A DNA stretch of 64,000 nucleotides from NCBI GenBank assembly GCA_038380435.1, contig JAWZYU010000030.1, positions 65,483,817-65,547,816 of the forward strand, read 5' to 3'. The DNA comes from Ryuthela nishihirai (lineage: Eukaryota > Arthropoda > Arachnida > Araneae > Heptathelidae). The notes under the pieces are model-generated. The model was not told where the DNA came from. It searched no databases and saw nothing but the letters and a program-made list of their open reading frames with translations. Shown piece after piece: positions 23,247-34,904 of the stretch (its first letter is position 1; every line of letters starts with the position of its first letter). A program made the translations under genes and the position numbers.

Positions 23247-23535
23247 CCGATTCAGACTCGATATTGATAACGATATTTCTGAGAATCACAGAGGTCCAGA
23301 AATTATTTTGGAAAAAATGATTTCAGGTGGGAATCTAAGAATATGTTGTTGTTTTTTCTTACAACGCATGCATTTACTAGGGAAAAGGATTAGGTATTTC
23401 GGGAATCGCAAATGAGGATGAAAAAGAGCGGAAACCAACTAAGATGAAAGTACGTCTACCGAAACTGATAAAAAAAAGAAATCTCACAGAAACAAAACAA
23501 GGGACAATTTTCAACAGAGCACGCCTTAGAGATGG

Positions 23536-23910
23536 CTGGGTTGTTTCACCTCTGAGCGGCACTTTTTTGCACACAATGGGCTAAATGGCCAGGTCACGTG
23601 AACCCGAAGACTCAGAGAAGGTTGAGGGAGGGGACCCATTGGAACAGCTATTGGGAGACAGATGGTAGCCTCCCGTCAAGGTCATCCAGCGTGTTCTTTA
23701 ACGTGCACAAGGTATGGCTCTCCCGCACACGGGCCGCGGCTTAACGTCCCATCCGACGGACGGTGGCCTTTCCAAGCCTATCGGTGTCCCCTACTGACCG
23801 TGGGCAGGGCGGGGAGTTTTGCGGAGATAAATCCCAACGCTGACCCAGCTGGGACTCGAACCTGGGAACTACAGATTACGAGACTGGCGCGCTACCGACT
23901 GAGCCACCCC
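23536..23910 (-). mobile_element. SINE-B, full length
   Basis: Tail CTGGGTTGTTTCACCTCTGA to head CTACCGACTGAGCCACCCC. No clear target-site duplication. Confidence 0.92.
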
Positions 23911-24536
23911 TTTCGAAGGAATTTTATAATTTATTCACTTGTAAGAAACTGTTGTATGTATTCAAGGTTGGTAAAATTCGTCTTTTCTGCTTAAAATGCG
24001 AAATTAATATAGAGGTTCCCCTGTCTTTAAAATACTCTGACAATGGGACGGGTCCCCACTTAACTGAATCATTCAGAAGGACCTCCTCCCAACTTAGAAT
24101 AATTCTGGATGTTCCGTGCAGCAAATTTATATTGAATCATTTTTATCTTGAATATTGACGAGTAGGAAAACAAAATGCGTGGCCATTGACATAATAAGCC
24201 TCAGCTATCAATAACTTGACAATGCCACCCACAGAGACAAGAAAAATGGTTCGTCATCTTTATTTCTTCGCCATAAAGCAAGGGTTCCTTCTTGAGTGAA
24301 TCAGTGGGAAATGACACTGACTCACTTCTGATAGCAACTCTGCAAGAGTCACCCTATCGACTGTTGTCATGGTTACGGCAGAACGAATCGAAAGCAGCAA
24401 CTTTCGATTCATAACTGCAAAACATGTAATCGAATAATATATGCAATAATATTCGTTGTAGTCGAATAATGAAATGAGATTTATATCTAATGCAAGTGGA
24501 ATACCAAACTAAGTTTAATATTCTTTGAAAAAATTG
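23911..24536. other. intron 1 sequence, nothing recognised
   Basis: No coding region or family match seen. Confidence 0.4.
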
Positions 24537-24661
24537 GGGCTGGGGTGGCTCAGTCGGTAGCGTGCCAGGCTCGTAATCTGCAGTTCCCAGGTTTGAGTCC
24601 CCGCGGGGTCAGTGTTGAGATTTATCTCCGCAAAACTCCCCGTCCTGCCCACGGTCAGTAC
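24537..24661 (+). mobile_element. SINE-B head fragment
   Basis: The tRNA-like head and the first part of the body (GATTTATCTCCGCAAAACTC ... CCCACGGTCAGTA) are present, then the match stops. It is 3'-truncated and lies 200 bp before the 47-bp array. Confidence 0.88.
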
Positions 24662-24863
24662 TTGGCGAAAGGAGTTCAAGGATATTTGTTTATTGTTCGT
24701 TTATCTCTGACTGCTGATCTGCTGGAGAAAGAGTGGGGGGGGGGGATAATTGCAAAGGGAAATGGGCACGAAATTACAAATTGCAACACCAAAAACAAGA
24801 ACAACCGTTTCTAGCTCCCGGGAACCAAAATTAAGAAGAGTAATGAAATGCTTTTATCCTTTT

Positions 24864-26503
24864 AGAACCTCTCTTATACATAAGAGAATGGGTACTGAAC
24901 TCTCAGGCATAGAACCTCTCTTATACATAAGAGAATGGGTACTGAACTCTTAGGCACAGAACCTCTCTTATACATAAGAGAATGGGTACTGAACTCTCAG
25001 GCATAGAACCTCTCTTATACATAAGAGAATGGGTACTGAACTCTTAGGCACAGAACCTCTCTTATACATAAGAGAATGGGTACTGAACTCTCAGGCATAG
25101 AACCTCTCTTATACATAAGAGAATGGGTACTGAACTCTTAGGCACAGAACCTCTCTTATACATAAGAGAATGGGTACTGAACTCTCAGGCATAGAACCTC
25201 TCTTATACATAAGAGAATGGGTACTGAACTCTTAGGCACAGAACCTCTCTTATACATAAGAGAATGGGTACTGAACTCTTAGGCACAGAACCTCTCTTAT
25301 ACATAAGAGAATGGGTACTGAACTCTCAGGCATAGAACCTCTCTTATACATAAGAGAATGGGTACTGAACTCTTAGGCACAGAACCTCTCTTATACATAA
25401 GAGAATGGGTACTGAACTCTCAGGCATAGAACCTCTCTTATACATAAGAGAATGGGTACTGAACTCTTAGGCACAGAACCTCTCTTATACATAAGAGAAT
25501 GGGTACTGAACTCTCAGGCATAGAACCTCTCTTATACATAAGAGAATGGGTACTGAACTCTCAGGCATAGAACCTCTCTTATACATAAGAGAATGGGTAC
25601 TGAACTCTTAGGCACAGAACCTCTCTTATACATAAGAGAATGGGTACTGAACTCTCAGGCATAGAACCTCTCTTATACATAAGAGAATGGGTACTGAACT
25701 CTTAGGCACAGAACCTCTCTTATACATAAGAGAATGGGTACTGAACTCTCAGGCATAGAACCTCTCTTATACATAAGAGAATGGGTACTGAACTCTTAGG
25801 CACAGAACCTCTCTTATACATAAGAGAATGGGTACTGAACTCTCAGGCATAGAACCTCTCTTATACATAAGAGAATGGGTACTGAACTCTTAGGCACAGA
25901 ACCTCTCTTATACATAAGAGAATGGGTACTGAACTCTTAGGCACAGAACCTCTCTTATACATAAGAGAATGGGTACTGAACTCTCAGGCATAGAACCTCT
26001 CTTATACATAAGAGAATGGGTACTGAACTCTTAGGCACAGAACCTCTCTTATACATAAGAGAATGGGTACTGAACTCTCAGGCATAGAACCTCTCTTATA
26101 CATAAGAGAATGGGTACTGAACTCTTAGGCACAGAACCTCTCTTATACATAAGAGAATGGGTACTGAACTCTCAGGCATAGAACCTCTCTTATACATAAG
26201 AGAATGGGTACTGAACTCTTAGGCACAGAACCTCTCTTATACATAAGAGAATGGGTACTGAACTCTCAGGCATAGAACCTCTCTTATACATAAGAGAATG
26301 GGTACTGAACTCTTAGGCACAGAACCTCTCTTATACATAAGAGAATGGGTACTGAACTCTCAGGCATAGAACCTCTCTTATACATAAGAGAATGGGTACT
26401 GAACTCTTAGGCACAGAACCTCTCTTATACATAAGAGAATGGGTACTGAACTCTTAGGCACAGAACCTCTCTTATACATAAGAGAATGGATACTGAACTC
26501 TTA
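24864..26503. repeat. 47-bp tandem array, about 35 units, two alternating variants
   Basis: The unit begins AGAACCTCTCTTATACATAA and continues GAGAATGGGTACTGAACTCT. It then ends CAGGCAT (variant A) or TAGGCAC (variant B). A and B mostly alternate, giving a 94-bp higher-order period. The alternation breaks a few times (B-B near 25217-25290, A-A near 25520-25570, B-B near 25880-25940 and at the end). Each unit holds the palindrome CTCTTATACATAAGAG. Units are almost identical, which points to recent amplification or homogenisation. 47 is not a multiple of 3, so no protein repeat is implied. Confidence 0.97.
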
Positions 26504-26504
26504 T

Positions 26505-26545
26505 CTATGCCTAAGGGTTCAGTACCCATTCTCTTATGTATAATT
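26505..26545. repeat. inverted partial unit closing the 47-bp array
   Basis: TCTATGCCTAAGGGTTCAGT followed by ACCCATTCTCTTATGTATAA is the reverse complement of about 40 bp of the unit, so the array ends in a snap-back. Confidence 0.9.
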
Positions 26546-27125
26546 ATGTAGATTCTTTACCTATGTATGAGAGAGATCGCTTTTGTACACGCTTTAGTTG
26601 CTGAAATCATGATCCAATTACGATTTGAACACTGCAATGCATTGACGATTCGTCCTAATGCATGAGACCTAGGGAAAAAAAAAATAAAAAAAACTAGATT
26701 TCAACACCAATAACTATTTTTTCCCATTCTAAAATTATTTATTATTGATTTTAGTGCTTATTTATTTGTCTTTCTGTGACGCAAGATACGTGAAGCATCT
26801 TTCATCCACGACGAACAGCTGAAACCAACAGAAAGCGAAACTTTTCCCCTTTATCTCCGCACAACTGCAGCGTGCAACGACATTTAGTGCAATTCATTAT
26901 ACTAGATGCATCACGTGACGGAGAGCTGACTATGGAGAGAGAGGATTTGAGCCAAATCATGCTGTGCATCGCAGCTCAAGTGCGCATGTGCCAGGATAAA
27001 GGGGTTGTTGATTGAATGCAACAACACGACCAAAAATCTTTTCTCAAGAAAATTAAATGCAAGAAAAAACGAGCATTGATTCTGTGCATGTAGAGATTAT
27101 TATTAATAGATAAAAGTTTCTAACT
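26546..27125. other. intron 1 sequence, nothing recognised
   Basis: A-rich runs; no coding region or family match. Confidence 0.4.
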
Positions 27126-27138
27126 TCCTCACAGCACC

Positions 27139-27532
27139 TGGGGGCGGGGGTGGCTCAGTCGGTAGCGCGCCAGGCTCGTAATCTGTAGTTCCCAGGTTCG
27201 AGTCCCAGCTGGGTCAGCGTTGAGATTTATCTCCGCAAAATTTCCCGCCCTGCCCACGGTCAGTAGGGGACACCGATGGGCTTGGAAAGGCCGCCGTCCG
27301 TCAGATGGGACGTTAAGCCGTGGCTCCGTGTGCGGGAGAGCCCTACCCTGTGCACGTTAAAGAACACGCTGGATGGCCTTGACGGGAGGCTACCATCTGT
27401 CTCCCAACAGCTGTTCCAGTGGGTCCCCTCCCCCAACCTTCTCTGAGCCTTCGGGGTCCATGTGACCTGGCCATTTAGCCCATGGTGTGCAAAAAAGTGC
27501 CGCTCAGAGGTAAAACAACCCAAAACAACAAA
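27139..27532 (+). mobile_element. SINE-B, full length, 13-bp TSD
   Basis: Head GGTGGCTCAGTCGGTAGCGC, tail AGAGGTAAAACAACCCAAAA. TSD TCCTCACAGCACC at 27126-27138 and 27533-27545. Confidence 0.96.
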
Positions 27533-27581
27533 TCCTCACAGCACCAGTTAACTAATTTAATGATGCCCTTTAAGTAAATGT

Positions 27582-28098
27582 TTCCGTTTTTCCCCGAAAA
27601 TAAGCCCTAGCATGATTTTTCAGGATGCCCGTAATATAAGCCCTACCCCAAAAATAAGCCCTAGTTAAGATCGTCAACCAGAGGAACGCATTTAGTACGT
27701 CCGTTGCAACACACGACGGACGAATTGAATTATAAAATAATAATATTAATATATAATTAAATATAAATAAATAATATTATTGACATTTAATACTTAAAAT
27801 AAGTGATCATATAAATTATAATTAAGCATTTGTAAATACTTAATTATAATCTATTGCTGCACATGAGAGATTAGGGGCAATGGTTCGACAGGAAATGGAA
27901 GTCGCAAGAAATTCAGGCCGGAATTCCGGGTTTGGAGAGTTATGATGATGTTCCAGAAGAAGATGACATCACTGTATTAGAATAAATGTAGATTTTTGTA
28001 CATGAAAAAATAAGACATCCTCTGAAAATAAGCTCTAATGCGTCTTTTGGAGCAAAAATTAATATAAGACCAGGTCTTATTTTTGGGGAAAGACGGTG
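27582..28098. mobile_element. non-autonomous DNA transposon with TTCCCCGAAAATAAG-type ends
   Basis: Left end GTTTTTCCCCGAAAATAAGC; right end TCTTATTTTTGGGGAAAGAC, its approximate inverse. Left inner motifs (ATAAGCCCTA) are repeated. A short frame near 27930-27985 ends SYDDVPEEDDITVLE and a stop, which may be the C-terminus of the parent transposase. Superfamily not assigned. Confidence 0.6.
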
Positions 28099-28146
28099 TA
28101 AAATTTGAAAATGCAATCGATTGGGAATTTCAGTTTCATATTTTCA

Positions 28147-28630
28147 TTTCTTGTGGGCATTAAGCCGTGGCCCCGTGTGCACGAGAACCCTATTGTGTGC
28201 ACCAGGGCCGGATCTAAGGGGGAGGCAAGGGCTAATTGAGGCCCCCTTCCTTGAGAAGGCTAGTGAGGGTAAGAGAGCCAAAAAAATTATTAAATTTATG
28301 CATATTTCAAGCTTCTTAAAAGACCTCTAAAATGGAGGAAGAAATGTTACATCGCAATGGAAATTCAGATCCCATTTTGTTTTTCTCAGCTCGATTCAGT
28401 TTCTTGCAATCTCCACCCGACACACACACACTTTTTTTTTCCACATCCCGGTCTGGTGTGCATGTTAAGAAAACTTGGATGGCCTTGACGGAAGGCTAAC
28501 TTGTCTTCTAACTAACTATATCCCCTGTATCCTTTCCTCCACCGTCTCTGAGTCCTTGGGGGTCCTTGTGACTTGTCCATTTAGCTCACTGTGTGCAAAA
28601 AAGTGCTGCTCAGAAGTAAAACATCCAAAT
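28147..28630 (+). mobile_element. old SINE-B copy split by about 245 bp
   Basis: Body piece GCATTAAGCCGTGGCCCC at 28147-28205. The 3' half from about 28455 (GCATGTTAAGAAAACTTGGA) runs to AGTAAAACATCC at 28630. The intervening DNA starts AGGGCCGGATCTAAGGGGG, which may be another element's end. Confidence 0.6.
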
Positions 28631-28711
28631 ATTCTCTTCACTATAGTGTCATTTGTTTTCCAGTGACAAATAAAAGTCATATATATTTAAAGTCACTTTG
28701 TAATTTGCCTG

Positions 28712-29097
28712 GATTGGATTGTTTTACCTCTGAGCGGCACTTTTTTGCACACCATGGGCTAAATGGCCAGGCCACAAGGACCCCGAAGGCTCAGAGAAGG
28801 TTGGGGGAGGGGACCCACTGGAACAGCTGTTGGGAGACAGATGGTAGCCTCCCGTCAAGGCCATCCAGCGTGTTCTTTAACGTGCACAGGGTATGGCTCT
28901 CCCGCACACGGGCCGCGGCTTAACGTCCCATCCGACGGACGGTGGCCTTTCCAAGCCCATCGGTGTCCCCTACTGACCGTGGGCACAATAGGGGAGTTTT
29001 GCGGAGATAATCCCAACGCTGACCCAGCTGGGACTCGAACCTGGGAACTACAGATTACGAGCCTGGCGCGCTACCGACTGAGCCACCCCCGCCCCCA
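28712..29097 (-). mobile_element. SINE-B, full length, 14-bp TSD
   Basis: Tail GATTGTTTTACCTCTGAG to head CCGACTGAGCCACCCCCGCC. TSD TTGTAATTTGCCTG at 28698-28711 and 29098-29111. Confidence 0.96.
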
Positions 29098-29111
29098 TTG
29101 TAATTTGCCTG

Positions 29112-29466
29112 AATATATTTGTATTCAACTGACATAAGAACAGAGTCCATTCGCGATTTCTTAATTATGATTACTACTCTCTAATTCTGAATCCAATAAT
29201 AAGTTGTTGTATTTCCTCTGAACGATGTCTTGCGATATTCCTGTAAGAAATAAATAGGATCTTTTAGCAATAGATAAATTATGCCTTCACTGCGACAAGC
29301 CATATTATATTTCATTTCTTACCTCTTTTCTCGTCATAATATAAAAGGAAATTAAAGAAGTTGAAAAGGAGTTGCCATATACAGGTATGTTCCATATTAC
29401 ATTTTAAATATGTGAATAATTCAAAACATTGCTTTAAATCGCGGATTGCAAGGCAAAAGTCTTTCA
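29112..29466. other. intron 1 sequence, nothing recognised
   Basis: AT-rich spacer between an inverted pair of SINE-B copies. Confidence 0.4.
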
Positions 29467-29486
29467 CTAATTCTTCCCCAAGACTT

Positions 29487-29859
29487 GGGGCGGGGGTGGC
29501 TCAGTTAGTAGCGCGTCAGGCTCGTAATCTGTAGTTCCCAGGTTCGAGTCCCAGCTGGATCAGCGTTGAGATTTCTCTCCGCAAAATTCCCCGCCCTGCC
29601 CACGGTCAGTAGGGGACACCGATGGGCTTGGAAAGACCACCGTCCGTCGGATGGGACGTTAAGCCGTGGCCCCGTGTGCGAGAGAGCCATACCCTGTGCA
29701 CGTTAAAGAACACGCTGGATGGCCTTGACGGGAGGTTACCATCTGTCTCCCAACAGCTATTCCAGTGGGTCCCCTCCCCCAGCCTTCGGGGTCCTTGTGG
29801 CCTGGCCATTTAGCCCATGGTGTGCAAAAAAGTGCCGCTCAGAGGTAAAACAACCCAAC
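29487..29859 (+). mobile_element. SINE-B, full length, 20-bp TSD
   Basis: The target-site duplication at 29467-29486 recurs at 29860-29879 with one mismatch (CTAATTCTTCCCCAAGACTT). It is the longest seen here. A small internal deletion near 29780 removes part of the CTTCTCTGAG segment. Confidence 0.96.
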
Positions 29860-29879
29860 CTAATTCTGCCCCAAGACTT

Positions 29880-31415
29880 CTTCATCCCCTTTTCGCCATT
29901 TCTAGATTCTCTATCCTCCGTTTCACATCCAAGAAAGGAGCTGCAAGTCTCCTTCAAAGAGTTTCTTGTCCAATCGTGACTTATTTCACATAACCACGAA
30001 AGCCAAGCAAGATCAAAATCTATCAATCCTCAACTTACTCTGTGTGTGGTCGCCATAGTTCTTCACATAAAGGAACAAAGAACCTAGATATTTGGCAGAA
30101 GATTAATTCTTCAGCTCCATTCTTTAACTGGAACGGAGTAAAGAGTTGGGAATCTTGACGTCATTTTTCGTTGTTGACATCGAGGTTCAGACTTCAGCGC
30201 CACCATTGGTAACACTCTTTATTATTTATTTATTAAATCCTTGGCTATGACAATCTGAAGAAATGTTACCAAATATGTATTAAATAATATTTAATATTAA
30301 TATTAATAATATATGAGTTAAATAATGTATTAAATAATATAATAATATGTATTAAATATGTAATTAATAAGTTACATTTCCTTAATTCTCTAAGAATTAA
30401 CTCTGAATTACTGCAAGTCACTGTTAGAAATCAGTAGCCGCTTCAACTGATTTCAACCATTTGCTATATTTCTCAAAATATAACTCTTTTTTCCTATTAT
30501 TTTTTCATTATCCGATAATAAATTTATTGTATATTAGATTTTGATAAATAAAATCGCACGAGTAATGTAGAATTTTATTTACTTTTATTTTCCAAATCAA
30601 TTTAAATTTCTACATTATTGATATAATAATGATTAAAAAATTCTGAATAAATTAAGGCATAAAACAATATAGAAAAAAAATGAAAGAGAAATATTTTAAA
30701 TTTCTAAAAAAGCACACCTACACAAAACAAAAATGCAACTCTTACCAGCAAGCGTTTCCCTCCTAATGCGAGTTCACGAGGCCTCAGCAAAAGCTGGCTG
30801 TTTACGTAGTAGAGAGAGCAAAAAAACGAAATGAATTATTATTCGGTGAATATTCGTAATCCAAAGTTATATGCAAAATAATTTTTCCTGTTTTTTTTGG
30901 CATTATTACATGTGAAATGATAATATTCATTCAAAAATCTCTAATATGTAAAATTTAAGAAAGTACCTGCCTCTTTAAGAAATTCCCTCTCTCTCAACAT
31001 TAAGTTACGAGTGCATTGCTAAAACTTTGTGTCTCCCGTTAAATCTTAACAAACTTTCTTTATTTTCTCTCTCGATGATTGACATTTTTATGAGGAAAAA
31101 AAAAGATTAGATGGCCACACTAAAATTCCAAGTCATTGTTGTGTATTTTGAAGAAACACGTGGTCAGGTTTCCACGAAATGTGAAACGAAGAATCAACCG
31201 CAAACCACCTGCGAAATTTACATCTTCAGTTAATGTTACTTTGTCTTTTGGGATTTACCTTGTGTGACCTTTTAGAGAAACATAAAGCCTCATCATCATC
31301 ATCGCTGGGTTACGAACAGTTTCGCTGACTCACGAAAGCAAACTGCTCACCTCACCAGAAACAACTCTGGACAGAAAAAATGCACGCAGAAGCACATCCA
31401 GTAATCCACATAGCG
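29880..31415. other. AT-rich intron sequence, nothing recognised
   Basis: Includes AT-only runs at about 30290-30370. No coding region or repeat-family copy. Confidence 0.4.
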
Positions 31416-31426
31416 TGTAGCAGCGG

Positions 31427-31811
31427 GTTGGGTTGTTTTACCTCTGAGCGGCACTTTTTTGCACACCATGGGCTAAATGGCCAGGTCACATGGAGCCTCG
31501 AAGGCTCAGAGAAGGTTGGGGGAGGGGACCCATTGGAACAGCTGTTGGGAGACAGATGGTAGTCTCCCATCAAGGCCATTTAGCGTGTTCTTTAACGTGC
31601 ACAGGGTATGGCTCTCCCGCACACGGGGCCACGGCTTAACGTCCCATCCGACGGACGGTGGCCTTACCAAGCACATCGGTGTCCCCTACTGACCGTGGGC
31701 AGGGCGGGGAGTTTGGCAGAGATAAGTCTCAACGCTGACCCAGCTGGGACTCGAATCTGGGAACTGCAGATTCCGAGCCTGGCGCGTTACCGACTGAGCC
31801 ACCCCCGCCCC
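31427..31811 (-). mobile_element. SINE-B, full length, 11-bp TSD
   Basis: TSD TGTAGCAGCGG at 31416-31426 and 31812-31822. Tail GTTGGGTTGTTTTACCTC to head GACTGAGCCACCCCCGCC. Confidence 0.95.
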
Positions 31812-31822
31812 TGTAGCAGCGG

Positions 31823-33496
31823 CAGTGTATGAATGGTGAAGCTTTGGGAAAGAAAAGTGTAGGGAATGTTTTGTTTAATAACGCCTCCCATGCTTAGAAG
31901 GAAAAAGAGCAATTCCAAAACACACTTCTGGATGATCTTAAAAATGCATGGAAGTGGTGGTGGACATTTTCTTTGATGGGATTCAGTTGGTAATGCCGGA
32001 CGGTTCTTTGATACGATGTTGGTTGGCAATGGAAGATATATCTTTGAAATCTTCATTATTCCAGATTTGGACAGTTCAGCAGTTAAGCCATCAAATAGTC
32101 AGCAGAGGCAAGATATCAGCATTTAACAAGAGTATTTTATTCTGTTCCTAGATTGGATCTTTCTCTTTCTGAATTGAAAATTAAACACACTTTGGAATGA
32201 CCATTTCTTTTACAGAAAATTCTTTACACTTTTCGACCTACATAAAATATGCATAGAGGATTCTTTTGCTGAACTTGTTTTTTTTACTAGAAACACGGAA
32301 GAAGTCATTGAACGAGCAAACGCTTTAATTGCCATTTGCGGTGTTCGTTGTGACAGGTTGTCCCACGTGGTGATGGCATTGTTTTATTTCTCTTTAGCAC
32401 AAGGTCGAAAGAAAGTTACTTCCTGCATTGTTAGCAGAGGCAAATGTTTCTCTCTTTGCAGCTTTTTTTTTTCCTTCAAGGCAGTCTTCAAAGAGCGAAA
32501 GCCTCTCACCGAGTGCCTTGCCCATGCTCGCTGTTCTCATTCAGCCCTTCAGAGGTGTTTCCACTTCTTCGGATGTTTGCTGCCTTGAGCAACATCCGAA
32601 GGATGTTTGCACCGGATCACTCCGAGTGCCACGAGACTTCAAACTGCAAATATGTAAAAACATTTTAATGAGTTCATTTTAATAAACAAGCGGAAGTCAG
32701 GTGTGGAGTAGATGACCTCTGACTCCTCCCCGAAGCGGTGTGAGTTCTCACCTTGGCTCACGCAGGGAAGTGAATGAGCTCATGGCCGCTGCACGTGCAC
32801 AAATAGTACGAGCACGTGGATGAAGTAGCCGCGGGACTTTCTCCGTCGATCACGTGGTGTTTCTCGCTTCTAGTGTAACAACCTCTTCGAGTCCTTCTCT
32901 TCAGCAAAGAGGCTTAGAGATGGCAGACTCAGAAGCAAATTACACGGATTTTAAATTTGTCAAAGTACAGTTTATTGTAAATCCAGATGCAAAGTTTTTT
33001 TGCTCAATCTGTATGTTTGTTATTGTTATTTATTTGGTGACTTCCAACGAAGAGGTGAACACGTGACATTTTGTCTTAACCTTTAGGCCAATATCGATAA
33101 GATCAATCCTAGAAAAAATTGCGCAAATTGACAAGATCGACTTTTTGTATTTAATAGGTAATTTGTTTTAAAATCAAGAGATGCCAATTTGAATAGCAAT
33201 TACGAAGGCCATATACAAATGGCATAAACCTCAATTGGATTCAAAGGCTAAAGAGAATTTGCGTGTGTTCTCGATTCGGATTTGTCTCTTTCAAAGTAGT
33301 AGTTCCCAAAGCCTTTCCATTGAAGAGACATTTTTTAGATTAAGAGGTAGTTGGCCAGCCTCTTAACTGGGAATTATATTTGTTTCGTTTATAAAACAAT
33401 TAGATTCTAATCCTCTCTTGGCGAAAGTTGCACGTGCTTGTTTCACAATGTTCACAACCTACAACAGGAAGTGTCGTGGAAAGTTTCTTTTTACGT
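31823..33496. other. intron 1 sequence with clustered CACGTG motifs
   Basis: CACGTG occurs at 32364, 32792, 32813, 32851, 33060 and 33431. The local stretch 32700-32900 is GC-richer than its surroundings. A 50-codon frame from ATG 32917 has a hydrophobic centre but no splice donor or known motif, so I do not call it. Confidence 0.4.
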
Positions 33497-33706
33497 TAGG
33501 CGCCAAATTGACTGACCCAAGTGCGAGATGCATGAGACCTAGGTTCGAGTTACGAAATAAGGCATGGACGGTTTCTTTTCCGTGTTGTCTTTCGGCCGAG
33601 GTCTCGCATTTCCCACAAACCTTTTGTTACGTGCATCACTGCATACCAACAAGCTTCTGCCAGAACTCTAAAACAAGCAGCTTCTTGAATGGGAATTTAT
33701 TATTTT
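33497..33706 (+). mobile_element. very diverged SINE-A copy
   Basis: Recognisable order: box B-like CTAGGTTCGAGTTACG, AAGGCATGGACGGTTTC, GGCCGAGGTCTCGCATTTCC, then CAAGCAGCTTCTTGAATGGG. Many substitutions; an ancient insertion. Confidence 0.65.
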
Positions 33707-33959
33707 GATCTTCTTATTGAAATCCCTTTTAAATAGTATGAACCACTGCTCCAAAAATATTGTTTTTGCTCCAACACGTGACCTATATATGAGGATGTAA
33801 ATAGTTTCGTTGAACAGTTCTTTGAATTCAAAGGTGTCACAACTCTTGCATGGACATCAAAGCAAAGATATCGCATCAAATGTAGAACGAGTTTCAGTAT
33901 ATCATTTGCACAATAAGAGAATCTTTAATTGCATGTTAATATCTCCTGATTTATAAATA

Positions 33960-34145
33960 AAAAAAAATACCCCCTCAAGCAGCTGCTTGCCATAAAGGTC
34001 TGACAGGAGCCTGTCAGTTTATATGCCAGAGTAGAATGGCAGGACCTCAGCAGAAAAACAACACGAACATCCATGCCTTACCCGGGGCTCGAACCCAGGT
34101 CCCGTAGATCAGTAGCCAAGCGTGCTAACCACTCGGCCACGGGAC
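33960..34145 (-). mobile_element. SINE-A, first of a tandem pair
   Basis: TACCCCCTCAAGCAGCTGC to CCACTCGGCCACGGGAC. It is separated from the next copy by about six bases, same orientation. Confidence 0.92.
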
Positions 34146-34151
34146 GGCTAA

Positions 34152-34348
34152 AAATAAATACCCCCTCAAGCAGCTGCTTGCCACAGAGGGCTGACAGGAG
34201 CCTGTCAGTTTATATGCCATAGTAGAAGGTCTGTGAGGATGGCAGGACCTCAGCAGAAAAACGACACGAACATCCATGCCTTACCCGGGGCTCGAACCCA
34301 GGTCCCGTAGATCAGCAGCCAAGCGCGCTAACCACTCGGCCACAGGAT
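34152..34348 (-). mobile_element. SINE-A, second of a tandem pair
   Basis: AAATACCCCCTCAAGCAGC to ACCACTCGGCCACAGGAT. Close in sequence to its neighbour but lacks the 15-bp deletion near 34035 of the first copy. This suggests two insertions rather than a simple duplication. Confidence 0.92.
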
Positions 34349-34904
34349 CTTTCCTAAATTATCGGAAGAAAATCTCTTTGCCTCGGCAGTTTGTTTCAGA
34401 ATATCGATTGGATCAGAACATCAATTTGGAATGACTGGGCACTGAGAAATACTGAAATATCTACGTCGGCGTTTCTTTTCTCTTGAAATGAAATTTTATC
34501 TTGCCACCGATTCATAAATTCCACATTTCGCAACCGTTAGGCTTGAAAGTGTACTCCTGTATTTCAGAGCGAAGAGCAGCATTGGATTGTGCAAGGATTT
34601 TTAGTCATTAGCAATGTAAGCAGCAACAAACAAGAAGTTTAAGGAATCCCAAAATCCTTTTGTGAAAATCACTGAGCTGCCGACTCGATAAAGCATTAGA
34701 GCAGTATTTTCTCAAGGAATTAAAATTAGGAAGATTGGCCTTATTTTTATAGAAGTGGATTAAATCTTAAAGATGTTGATTTCCATTCTTAAAATGGAGA
34801 GTAAACATTACCAAACTGATAATATTTCATATAACTAGTTTTCAAATAGAGCTAGGGGCAGCCTGATTAGGCGGAGGATTTTAGTGCATACACAATATGC
34901 CTAC
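34349..34904. other. intron 1 sequence, nothing recognised
   Basis: No coding region or family match. Confidence 0.4.

Noticed and set aside
24864..26503. CRISPR array
   Set aside because: Units are contiguous 47-mers with no unique spacers, in a eukaryotic intron. It is a tandem satellite-like array.
32917..33066. Alternative first exon (ATG followed by a 50-codon frame with a hydrophobic stretch)
   Set aside because: No GT donor in a phase that would join exon 2, and no SLC10 resemblance.
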